This document shows positions 52,269-59,993 of a stretch of DNA of 64,000 nt, in pieces. The translations under genes and the position numbers were made by a program. Numbering within the stretch: position 1 is the first letter of the stretch; each line of letters begins with the position of its first letter. Source of the DNA: Burkholderiales bacterium (GTDB taxonomy: Bacteria; Pseudomonadota; Gammaproteobacteria; Burkholderiales; Burkholderiaceae_C); assembly GCA_016219375.1 (NCBI GenBank), contig JACRNC010000023.1, forward strand, positions 326,836 through 390,835. The letters run 5' to 3'. The notes beneath the pieces are model-generated. The model was not told where the DNA came from. It made no database searches and was given only the letters and a program-made list of their open reading frames with translations.

Positions 52269-53672
52269 TCAGATCAGCTTGCCCAATGTCGCCAGGGCGC
52301 GCTCGGTGCGCGCGTCCCACACCCGGGCGCACGAGATGCGGATGCAGTTCTTGAACTTGCCGCTGGCCGAGAACAGCGGCCCGGGCGCGATGCTCACGCC
52401 GTGGCGCAGGGCGCGGTGCGCCAGCGCGACGCTGTCGATGCCCTCGGGCAGTTCGACCCACAGGACGAAGCCGCCCTGCGGCTGCGACAGCCGCGTGCCG
52501 TGCGGCAGCACGTGCGTCAGCGCGTCGCTCATCCGTGCCACGGCGCTGGCGTACTTGCCGCGCGCCTCGCGCAGGTAGCGTTCGTAGCGGCCGTTGGCCA
52601 GCAGTTCGGCCACGGCGAGCTGCGGAGCGGTCGGGCTGGCGATGCTGCTGACGTACTTCAGGTACTCGACACGGGCGTGATGGCGCCCCGCGGCGATCCA
52701 GCCGATGCGCAGGCCCGGCGACAGCGACTTGGAGTACGAGCTGCACAGCAGGATGTCCGCGCGCGGCGCCAGGCTCTTGCAGGTCGCCGGTCGGCGGCCA
52801 TCGAAGCCGAGGTCGCCGTAGATGTCGTCCTCGATGAGCGGCACCTTGTGCTTGCCCAGCAGACGGACGAGGGCGAGCTTGGCCTCGTCGCTCATGCCGC
52901 AGCCCAGCGGGTTGCCGAAGTTGGGCGCGAGGACGCACGCCTTGACGGGCCAGCGATCGAGCGCGAAGGCCAGCGCGTCGAGCGACAGACCCTCACGGTG
53001 ATGGACGGGGATTTCCAGCGCCTCGAGCCCCAGCGACTCGAGCACGTGGAGCAGGCCGTAGAACACGGGCGACTCGACCGCGACCACGTCGCCCGGCTGC
53101 GTGACGGCGCGCAGCGCCAGGCTCAGCGCTTCCTGGCAGCCGGTCGTGATGACGAGGTCGTCGGCCGAGACGACGCTGCCGCCCTGGCTCATGCGCTGCG
53201 CGATCTGGCGGCGCAGCTCCGGCGCCCCGGCGGGCAGCATGTAGCCGGCCGCCTGCGAGCGCTGTACCTGCATCACGCGCGCCATCACGCGGCCGATGGC
53301 CTGGGTCGGTAGGAAGGCGGGGTCGGGCATCGCCGCACCGAGCTGCACGATGGCCGGGTCGCTCGCCGCCTTGAGCATCGCCATCGCCATGGCCTGGCCG
53401 GTCACGAGCCGCGGTGCCGCCGTCTTCGCCGCCGGACGCGATTCGATGGGGCGCAGGGCCTGCCGCGCACGCACGTAGTAGCCCGAGCGCGGGCGCGCCT
53501 CGACGTGGCCGCGATCCGACAAGGCCTCGTAGGCGGCCACCGCGGTCGCCACGCTCACGCCGCGGGTGCGGGCGAGCGCGCGAACACCCGGCAGCCGTTC
53601 GCCAGCCACGTAGGTGCCGCTGGCGATGCCTTGTTCGATGTCGTGGGCGAGCTGTTGGTAGAGCGAGGGCAT
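52269..53672 (-). CDS. MocR-type regulator: GntR winged helix fused to aminotransferase domain
   Basis: 467 residues starting MPSLYQQLAHDIEQGIASGTYVAG. Residues 1-70 are the GntR DNA-binding domain (RLPGVRALARTRGVSVATAVAAYEAL). The rest is a PLP-fold domain with the Schiff-base Lys in SSYSKSLSPGLRIGW and GNPLGCGMSDEAK. MocR proteins bind repeated operator sites and respond to PLP or amino compounds. It is divergent from the cupin gene; repeated half-sites lie between. Confidence 0.93.
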   Translation of the reverse strand: MPSLYQQLAHDIEQGIASGTYVAGERLPGVRALARTRGVSVATAVAAYEALSDRGHVEARPRSGYYVRARQALRPIESRPAAKTAAPRLVTGQAMAMAMLKAASDPAIVQLGAAMPDPAFLPTQAIGRVMARVMQVQRSQAAGYMLPAGAPELRRQIAQRMSQGGSVVSADDLVITTGCQEALSLALRAVTQPGDVVAVESPVFYGLLHVLESLGLEALEIPVHHREGLSLDALAFALDRWPVKACVLAPNFGNPLGCGMSDEAKLALVRLLGKHKVPLIEDDIYGDLGFDGRRPATCKSLAPRADILLCSSYSKSLSPGLRIGWIAAGRHHARVEYLKYVSSIASPTAPQLAVAELLANGRYERYLREARGKYASAVARMSDALTHVLPHGTRLSQPQGGFVLWVELPEGIDSVALAHRALRHGVSIAPGPLFSASGKFKNCIRISCARVWDARTERALATLGKLI

Positions 53673-53707
53673 CGGCGGTCCCCGTGGGCGCGTGCGGCGG
53701 CGGTGCG

Positions 53708-53800
53708 GTACAGATGGCCCGGGGGACGAGCCAGTACAGATCCGCACCGGCGCGATCTGTACCGCCACTATAAAGAGAAACTGGATCTGTGCTGTACCGC
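53708..53800 (+). promoter_or_regulatory. Repeated operator half-sites between MocR and cupin genes
   Basis: GTACAGAT occurs at 53708-53715 and 53734-53741 as direct copies, then in inverted form ATCTGTAC at 53755-53762, and a partial ATCTGT with CTGTAC at 53785-53797. A TATAAA at 53769-53774 lies among them. Direct repeats plus one inverted copy around a -10 fit a MocR-activated divergent promoter. Confidence 0.75.
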
Positions 53801-53859
53801 CGCACCTTCCTAGACTGGACTCGTCTGCATCGACATGCATCAACACGAGGACCGGTTCG

Positions 53860-54336
53860 ATGTCCAAGCCCCATCCGATCGCGATCGTCGCCAGCGAAGC
53901 GCCGCCCCGCCCACGGCCTTCGATCTACCCGCCGATGCTGCTGGCACGCGTGCAGGGGCGCGAGAAGCGCCCGCTGGGCGACCTGTTCGGACTCACGCGC
54001 TTCGGGGTCAACCTGACCCGCCTGCCGCCGGGCGCGGCCTCGTCGCTGCGCCACGCGCATGCCGTGCAGGACGAGTTCGTCTTCATCCTGCAGGGCCGGC
54101 CCACACTGCATACGGATGAGGGGTACACCGAGCTGGCGCCCGGCATGTGCGCCGGCTTTCGTGCCGGCACCGGCAACGCGCACTCGCTGATCAACCGGAC
54201 GACCGAGGACGTCGTCTATCTGGAGGTCGGCGACCGCACCGACGGTGACGACGTCAGCTACCCGGACGACGACCTGCGCGCCCGCTTCGCGGACGGCGCG
54301 TGGACGTTCACCCGCAAAGATGGCACGCCGTACTGA
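53860..54336 (+). CDS. Cupin-domain protein
   Basis: 158 residues, starting MSKPHPIAIVASEAPPRPRPS. A single cupin beta-barrel: GRPTLHTDEGYTELAPGMCAGFRAGTGNAHSLIN with a His and Glu typical of metal-binding cupins (AHAVQDEFVFILQG). Probably an isomerase, dioxygenase or regulator; the substrate is unknown. It is the likely target of the divergent MocR. The DUF1127 gene overlaps its end. Confidence 0.85.
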   Translation: MSKPHPIAIVASEAPPRPRPSIYPPMLLARVQGREKRPLGDLFGLTRFGVNLTRLPPGAASSLRHAHAVQDEFVFILQGRPTLHTDEGYTELAPGMCAGFRAGTGNAHSLINRTTEDVVYLEVGDRTDGDDVSYPDDDLRARFADGAWTFTRKDGTPY

Positions 54337-54670
54337 TCGCACCGACGAGGGCTCGGCGCAGCACCGCGGCGCCGAGCCCGCGCTCCGGCGCCTGGACAAC
54401 GGCGTCGTGGACGTCGCCTACTATGCGCGCCGGGCCCGACGGCTGCATGACCGCGTCCTGCGAGCCTGGTTGAGGCGAGTCGTCGTGCGCGTCCTGCGCC
54501 ACCTGCGGCAGCGTCGCGATACGGCCGCGCTTCAGGCCATGGACGAACGCGGCCTGCACGACATCGGCGTCGCGCGCAGCGACTTGCCCGCCATCGCCAG
54601 CGGCGCCTACCTGCGCGACGGCAGCCGGCGGCAACGTGGCGCGCGGCGGTGCGCCGATCGCCTCGCATGA
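54320..54670 (+). CDS. DUF1127-like small protein
   Basis: 116 residues, very Arg-rich, starting MARRTDRTDEGSAQHRG inside the last codons of the cupin gene. The C-terminal part DERGLHDIGVARSDLPAIASGAY is the DUF1127 signature, in which small Arg-rich proteins bind RNA in alphaproteobacteria. The first 60 residues, Arg-rich and helical, are not part of the usual 45-residue domain. May be cotranscribed with the cupin gene. Confidence 0.75.
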   Translation: MARRTDRTDEGSAQHRGAEPALRRLDNGVVDVAYYARRARRLHDRVLRAWLRRVVVRVLRHLRQRRDTAALQAMDERGLHDIGVARSDLPAIASGAYLRDGSRRQRGARRCADRLA

Positions 54671-54692
54671 TGACGTCCAAGGAGAGAAGACC

Positions 54693-55055
54693 GTGACAGC
54701 AAGCCACCCCACCGATCCACAGGCCTTCGCCCGCAGCTGGATCGACGCCTGGAACCGTCATGACGTGGACGCGGTACTGGCGCACTTCACGGAGGACTTC
54801 GAGTTCGCCTCGCCGCTCGTGCGCGACTTCGCCGGCGAGCCCTCGGGCCGCTTGCGGGGCCGCGCTGCCGTGCGGGCGTACTGGCTGGCCGGCCTGGCGA
54901 AGCTGCCCGATCTGCACTTCGAACTCGTGGACGTGCTCGCCGGCGTGGACAGCCTGGCGATCGTGTATCGCGGCCATCGCGGGTTGACCGTCGAGGTGCT
55001 GCAACTCGGCCCCGACGGGCGCGCCGTCCGTGGCCAGGCGCTGTACCCGACCTGA
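54693..55055 (+). CDS. SnoaL/NTF2-like small protein
   Basis: 120 residues from GTG 54693 behind GGAGAG. The start AFARSWIDAWNRHDVDAVLAHF, then FASPLVRDFAGEPSGRLRGRAAVRAYWLAGLAKLPDLHF, is the SnoaL fold pattern. Such proteins act as isomerases, hydrolases or binding proteins; the substrate is unknown. It follows DUF1127 and could belong to the same operon. Confidence 0.85.
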   Translation: MTASHPTDPQAFARSWIDAWNRHDVDAVLAHFTEDFEFASPLVRDFAGEPSGRLRGRAAVRAYWLAGLAKLPDLHFELVDVLAGVDSLAIVYRGHRGLTVEVLQLGPDGRAVRGQALYPT

Positions 55056-55154
55056 ACCGCCCCGGCCGGCTGCGCGCCGGGCAAATCCGTTCGACTTCTG
55101 GGGCTCATCGGCCGATTCATGCCGCTGCGTGCAAGCCGGCTTACGCTGCGCGCG

Positions 55155-56321
55155 ATGCCGAATTCGACCTCTCTAAAGCCAACCCCTCCCATCCGCCGCG
55201 GCCGTCTGGCTCTGGCGATCGGCGCCTGGTGCGCGACCTTCACCGCGCCGCTGCACGCCCAGACGGTCGCCGAGTGCCGCGCGCTGCCGGCCTCGGCCGA
55301 GCGGCTGGCCTGCTACGACCGGTTGTTCGGCCCGCCGGCAGCACAGCCGGCGGCGGTCGTGCCAGCGCCAGAGGCGGCGGGGCCCGCCAACGCCGCCACC
55401 CCTGCCACCGCAGCGTCGCCCGGCACCGCGGTGCCCGATCTGCCCGTCGCGCCGCCCGGCACGGCCGTCGGCGAGTCGACGCCCGAGCCGCGCAGCGTCG
55501 GCGAGGCGATGGCCACGACCTGGGAGCTGACACCCGAGACCAAGCGCGGCACCTTCGTCGTCCGCACCTATCTGCCGAACTTCCTGCTCCCGGCGCACGT
55601 CACGTCGCGCCTCAACCCCCAGCCCAGCAGCCCGCGACTGGGGCTGGCGCCGCGACACGACTACCGGCACCTCGGCGCGAAGCTGCAGATCTCGCTGCGC
55701 GCCAAGGTGGCCGAAGGGCTGCTGCTGCCGCAGGCCGACCTGTGGTTTGCCTACACGCAGGTGTCGATGTGGCAGCTGTGGAACCGCAAGGACTCGGCGC
55801 CGTTCCGCAGCACCGACTACCAGCCCGAGGCGATCTACGTCGTGCCGGTGCCGCGATGGCTGGGCGAGCTGCCGGCAGGCTGGCGCTGGCAGATGGCGCA
55901 GCTCGGTCTCGCGCATCAATCCAACGGGCAGAGCGAGCCGCTGTCGCGCAGCTGGAATCGCGTCTACCTCGCCGCAGGCTTCGAGCGCGGTGAGCTGGGC
56001 CTGTCGGTGCGGGCCGACCAGCGCCTGGGGGACGCCGCGGACGACGACGACAACCCCGATCTCACCGACTACCTCGGCACGCTGGGCCTGACCGCGAGCT
56101 GGCTGCCCGGCCGCGCCGTGGCGCAGCTGAACTGGCGCACGCGCCCCGGCCATCTGGACCGCGGCGCGTGGACGCTGGACTGGACCTACCCGGTGGACCC
56201 CGCCAGGCCGGCGGGCCTGCGCTGGTACGTGCAGCTCTTCTCCGGCTACGGCGAGACGCTGCTCGACTACAACCGGCGCCAGACGAGCCTGGGGCTCGGC
56301 TTCACGCTGTTCCAGCTCTGA
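55155..56321 (+). CDS. pldA: Outer-membrane phospholipase A (PldA)
   Basis: About 388 residues. Signal peptide with GRLALAIGAWCATFTAPLHA. A long Ala/Pro linker (residues 65-120) precedes the beta-barrel domain. The catalytic motif HQSNGQSEPLSRSWNRVYL has the His, Ser and Asn known in OMPLA. The barrel ends in the aromatic LFQL. It hydrolyses outer-membrane phospholipids when the membrane is disturbed. The start was set at MPNSTSL; 55119 is also in frame. Confidence 0.92.
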   Translation: MPNSTSLKPTPPIRRGRLALAIGAWCATFTAPLHAQTVAECRALPASAERLACYDRLFGPPAAQPAAVVPAPEAAGPANAATPATAASPGTAVPDLPVAPPGTAVGESTPEPRSVGEAMATTWELTPETKRGTFVVRTYLPNFLLPAHVTSRLNPQPSSPRLGLAPRHDYRHLGAKLQISLRAKVAEGLLLPQADLWFAYTQVSMWQLWNRKDSAPFRSTDYQPEAIYVVPVPRWLGELPAGWRWQMAQLGLAHQSNGQSEPLSRSWNRVYLAAGFERGELGLSVRADQRLGDAADDDDNPDLTDYLGTLGLTASWLPGRAVAQLNWRTRPGHLDRGAWTLDWTYPVDPARPAGLRWYVQLFSGYGETLLDYNRRQTSLGLGFTLFQL

Positions 56322-56355
56322 ACCGGCTGCAGGGCCGGCGCGGCGAGCGGGTGCC

Positions 56356-57540
56356 TCAGGCCGCGATCGGCGTCCCGCGCTGGTTCATCAGCTCGGGGAT
56401 GCCGCTGCGCGCGTTGGCCTCGGCGGCGAGCACGCGTTCCTCGGGCGAGGCGTAGTCGCGGTCCCAGGCCATCACCTTGGGCGTCATGAGCTTGTGCCAC
56501 AGCGGCGGGATCATCGCGACCACGATGGTCGTGAGGTAGCCGTTGATCATCATCGGCGCCTCGGGGAAGGGCTTCAGATCCTGATACGGCACCTCGCCCT
56601 GCGCGTGGTGGTGCGAGTGGCGCGTCAGGTTGAACATCGACCACGAGCTGATGCGCTTGTTGGTGTTCCACGAGTGGCGCGGCTGCACGGGCATCTTCGG
56701 GTCGCGCACCATGCCGTAGTGCTCCATGTAGTTGACGATCTCGAGCAGCGACTTGCCCCACAGCGCGCAGGCCACGAAGAAGCCCGCTGCGGCCCAGCCG
56801 CCGATCGCGTAGGCGACGGCCACGAGCGCCACGCTCATCAGGTGGCCGCGGATCACGGCGTTGCGCCAGCTGAAGGGGCCGTGGCCGGCGCGCTTGAGGC
56901 GCTTGACCTCGATGTTCCAGGCGCTGATGTTGCCCTTGATCGTCGAGGCGACGATGTGGAAGTACACATTGCGGCCGCGCGGCGCGGTGGCCGGGTCTTC
57001 CTTCGTCGAGACGTAGCGGTGGTGGCCGTAGACGTGCTCGATCGAGAAGATGGTGTCGAAGCTGAAGGCCAGCAGCCAGCGCCCGATGAACATCGAGACC
57101 GGATCCCAGGTGCGATGCGTCAGCTCGTGGGCGGTGATCGTGCCGACCATGCCGATCATCAGGCCGGTGATCAGCCAGACCGAGACGCGATGGCCCCAGT
57201 GCGTGTCGGCACGCGCGGCGAGCACGTCGTAGCCCGTCAGGCCCGTGACCCACTGGCCCAGGCCCAGCGGATCGCCCGGGCTCACGCTCCACAGCGCCGC
57301 GAACACGATCAGCGACAGCAGCGGCAGCGCCATCCACAGCTGGAAGGTCAGCACGCCGGGGTACTTGAACTTCGGGGTCGACGTGTCGTCTCCGCAGACC
57401 GCATCGCCGACCATGTAGATCACGAGCACGGCCACGAGGCCGGCCGTCGCCAGCCAGCCGCCGCCGACGATCGCGACGGCAGCGAGCAGGCCGATGAAGT
57501 GGAAGAGAAAGTACTTGAGGTAATGGAAGAAGTTGCTCAT
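56356..57540 (-). CDS. AlkB/XylM-type membrane monooxygenase
   Basis: 394 residues, MSNFFHYLKYFLFHFI start. Several membrane helices and the His boxes of the non-haem di-iron family: AHELTHRTWD, SIEHVYGHHRYVST, NYMEHYGMVRD and NLTRHSHHHA. These are the eight-plus His of AlkB/XylM enzymes that hydroxylate alkanes or methyl side chains of aromatics. Next to a ferredoxin-reductase gene, as in XylMA. Substrate unknown; either alkane or aromatic. Confidence 0.92.
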   Translation of the reverse strand: MSNFFHYLKYFLFHFIGLLAAVAIVGGGWLATAGLVAVLVIYMVGDAVCGDDTSTPKFKYPGVLTFQLWMALPLLSLIVFAALWSVSPGDPLGLGQWVTGLTGYDVLAARADTHWGHRVSVWLITGLMIGMVGTITAHELTHRTWDPVSMFIGRWLLAFSFDTIFSIEHVYGHHRYVSTKEDPATAPRGRNVYFHIVASTIKGNISAWNIEVKRLKRAGHGPFSWRNAVIRGHLMSVALVAVAYAIGGWAAAGFFVACALWGKSLLEIVNYMEHYGMVRDPKMPVQPRHSWNTNKRISSWSMFNLTRHSHHHAQGEVPYQDLKPFPEAPMMINGYLTTIVVAMIPPLWHKLMTPKVMAWDRDYASPEERVLAAEANARSGIPELMNQRGTPIAA

Positions 57541-57575
57541 GGCTGTCTCTCTCTTTGTCGTCGTTGCAGGGGCGA

Positions 57576-58613
57576 TCAGGCGGGCACGGCGACGGCGGCG
57601 TCGTGCAGGGTGGTGAAGCGATCGGCGTGGATGTGCTCGCGCGGGACGCCCGCGCGGGTCAGCAGGCTCTGGGCCGCGTCGACCATCGGCGGCGGGCCGC
57701 ACAGGTAGGCGTGCGCGCCCGGCACGAGGGCCTCGGGGATCAGGTCGGCGACGAGGCCCCTGCGGCCCGTCCAATCGCTGCCGGCGGCTTCGGCCGACAG
57801 CACCGGGATGAAGCGGAACCCGCCACGCCAGTCCTTGGCGATCGCGTCGATCGTGTCGAGCGCATACAGATCCGCCTGCGTGCGCGCGCCGAACAGCAGC
57901 AGGGCCGGGCGCTCGACGCGGGCGTCCAAGGCTTCGCTCAACATGGCCAGCAGAGGCGCCAGGCCGCTGCCGCCGCCGACCAGCAACAGCGGGGCGGGGG
58001 ACGGGCGCAGCCAGAAGTCGCCCAGCGCGCCCTCGATCGTGATGCCTTGGCCGACGAGCGCTTCGTCATAGATGCGCGACGAGAACGCGCCGCCGGGGAC
58101 CTTGCGCACGAAGAACGTGGCCTGCGCATCCGCCCGCGGCGGGGTGGCGAAGGAGTAGCTGCGCTTGACGTCGGGCTGCGACGCCAGGGCGATCTCGGCG
58201 TACTGACCGGCCTTGTAGGGCAGCGATTCGTCGAGCTGCACGCGCAGCCGGACGATGTCGTGCGTGAGCTTGTCCTGCCCGAGGACGCGGCCGCTGATGC
58301 GGCGCTTGGCGGCCTGGCGCGAGAGATCGACCTCGATGCGCACGTCGGTCTTGGGCACGCTCTGGCAGGCGAGGATGCAGCCTTGGTCCAGGTCCTCGTC
58401 GGACAGGATGTACGCGGTCTGCGTCAGCTCCTTCACCTGGCCTTCGATCAGGCGGCACTTGCAGGTCGCGCAGCCGCCGACGCGGCAGCTGTGCGGGAAG
58501 TCGATGCCGTTGCGCAGGGCGGCCTGCAGCAGCGTCTCGTTCGGGTTCACGGTCACGGCCACCGAGTTGATGTACGCGGTGGTCGGGCCTTTGCGGGAGA
58601 AGAACGAGAACAT
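57576..58613 (-). CDS. Ferredoxin-NAD(P)H reductase electron-transfer protein (XylA-like)
   Basis: 345 residues. Plant-type 2Fe-2S domain at the start: CRVGGCATCKCRL and later GCILACQSV (four Cys). Then the FAD domain (KRSYSFATPP), NAD domain (VGGGSGLAPLLAMLSEA) and the end CGPPPMVDAAQ. Feeds electrons to the partner monooxygenase, in place of rubredoxin. It lies 35 bp upstream of it, so the two are probably one operon, controlled from the divergent intergenic region. Confidence 0.93.
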   Translation of the reverse strand: MFSFFSRKGPTTAYINSVAVTVNPNETLLQAALRNGIDFPHSCRVGGCATCKCRLIEGQVKELTQTAYILSDEDLDQGCILACQSVPKTDVRIEVDLSRQAAKRRISGRVLGQDKLTHDIVRLRVQLDESLPYKAGQYAEIALASQPDVKRSYSFATPPRADAQATFFVRKVPGGAFSSRIYDEALVGQGITIEGALGDFWLRPSPAPLLLVGGGSGLAPLLAMLSEALDARVERPALLLFGARTQADLYALDTIDAIAKDWRGGFRFIPVLSAEAAGSDWTGRRGLVADLIPEALVPGAHAYLCGPPPMVDAAQSLLTRAGVPREHIHADRFTTLHDAAVAVPA

Positions 58614-58686
58614 GAACGCGGCGGATGCATGAATGGAGAGTGGTCGTCATGCTAGGAAGCGCAGCCCGCCGCGGGAAGGTTGCAAA

Positions 58687-58713
58687 TTGACAGTCAGGAG
58701 TCATTTTTTGACA
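58687..58713 (+). promoter_or_regulatory. Direct repeats of TTGACA, 21 bp apart, between reductase and AraC genes
   Basis: TTGACA at 58687-58692 and again at 58708-58713; the spacing of 21 bp is two helix turns, typical of AraC-family operator half-sites. An AT-rich TCATTTTTTGACA lies within. A -35 element for the regulator may overlap. Confidence 0.6.
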
Positions 58714-58781
58714 ATGCGCCGCCGTCCGGACTGGCATCAAGACGGTGTCCCAACAGGCGCGCAGCGCATGCGCCTTCCGCC

Positions 58782-59804
58782 GTGAACGATTTCGCTCTAC
58801 CGATCCAGTACGTCCGCCTCTTCGCCGAAATGCTCGCGGGCATGGGCGTGGACGTGCCGCGCTGGCTCGCGGTAGGGGGAATCACCGAGGCCGATCTCGC
58901 CGACTCGGGCCGCGGCCTGTCGTTCGACGCCTTCCAGCGGCTCATCGTCGATGCGATGCAGCAGACGAAGGAGCCGGCGCTGGGCCTGCTGGCCGGCGAG
59001 CGCCTGCGCATCAACACGCACGGCATGCTCGGCTACGCCGCGATGAACAGCGGCACGCTGCGCCAGGCGCTCGATCTGTTCGAGCGCTTCCTGCACGTGC
59101 GCACGACGCTGATCGCCGTGCACCACGAGATCGTCGGCGGCGAGGCGCGCCTGCTGTTCGAGACCGCGCGGCCGCTGGGCGAGATCGAGTCGCTCGTGCT
59201 CGAGGCCGTGGTGTTGACGGTGAAGAACCTCACCGACCACATCACGATGGGCGCCTGCCAGATCCCCTACGTGTGCTTCCAGATCCCCAAGCCGGCCTAC
59301 GCCGATCTCGCGCACGACATGTTCAAGTGCGAAGTGCGCTACGGCCAGCGCTGGACCGGCTATGCGCTGCCGGTCGAGACGCTGGACCGGCCGTTGAGCG
59401 CGGCCGATCCGGCGACCTTCGAGGCCGCGGCTCGCATCTGCCAGCAGGAGCTCGACAAGCGCATGGCGCAGACCTCGCTGGGCGCGCGCGTGCGGCGCAT
59501 CCTGCTCGAGCGGCAGAGCGGCTTCCCGTCGCTGCAGGTGACCGCGCGGCTGTTCAACATGACGCCGCGCACGCTGCATCGCCGGCTGATCGAAGAGGGC
59601 ACCTCGTTCCGCGACATCCTCGAGGAAGTGCGGCACATGCTCGCCGTGCAGCAGATGAAGACCGGCACGCTCTCGATCCAGGAGATCGCCTTCAACCTCG
59701 GCTACACGGACGTGGCCAACTTCCGGCGCGCCTTCAAGCGCTGGGAGCACATCGCGCCGTCCGAGTACATCGCTCGGCTGGGCGACGCGTCGCGCCCGGC
59801 CTGA
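58782..59804 (+). CDS. AraC-family transcriptional regulator with arabinose-binding-type N-terminal domain
   Basis: About 340 residues from GTG 58782, chosen so that the repeats stay upstream; a TTG 58680 start would put them inside the gene. The N-terminal region DFALPIQYVRLFAEMLAGMG to about residue 200 is the long ligand-binding type. The C-terminal HTH: VTARLFNMTPRTLHRRL then LSIQEIAFNLGYTDVANFRRAFKRWEHIAPSEY is complete. It is divergent from the oxygenase pair and probably activates it. Confidence 0.92.
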   Translation: MNDFALPIQYVRLFAEMLAGMGVDVPRWLAVGGITEADLADSGRGLSFDAFQRLIVDAMQQTKEPALGLLAGERLRINTHGMLGYAAMNSGTLRQALDLFERFLHVRTTLIAVHHEIVGGEARLLFETARPLGEIESLVLEAVVLTVKNLTDHITMGACQIPYVCFQIPKPAYADLAHDMFKCEVRYGQRWTGYALPVETLDRPLSAADPATFEAAARICQQELDKRMAQTSLGARVRRILLERQSGFPSLQVTARLFNMTPRTLHRRLIEEGTSFRDILEEVRHMLAVQQMKTGTLSIQEIAFNLGYTDVANFRRAFKRWEHIAPSEYIARLGDASRPA

Positions 59805-59993
59805 AGGCGCCGCGCGCCTCGTGATGCGGCATGTCCGCCCGCCAGGGCAGGGCTTGCCGAGAGTCGCAACGCGATCCCTGCATAAGTCGGGGCGCACCCG
59901 ACCTCATCGTCATGCCTCGCCGGGTGCGCGCGCCCCACACTGGCGAGCCGTCGATCTCGCGCCTTCCGCCTCTCCCATCCCTCGCGCCCCGCC

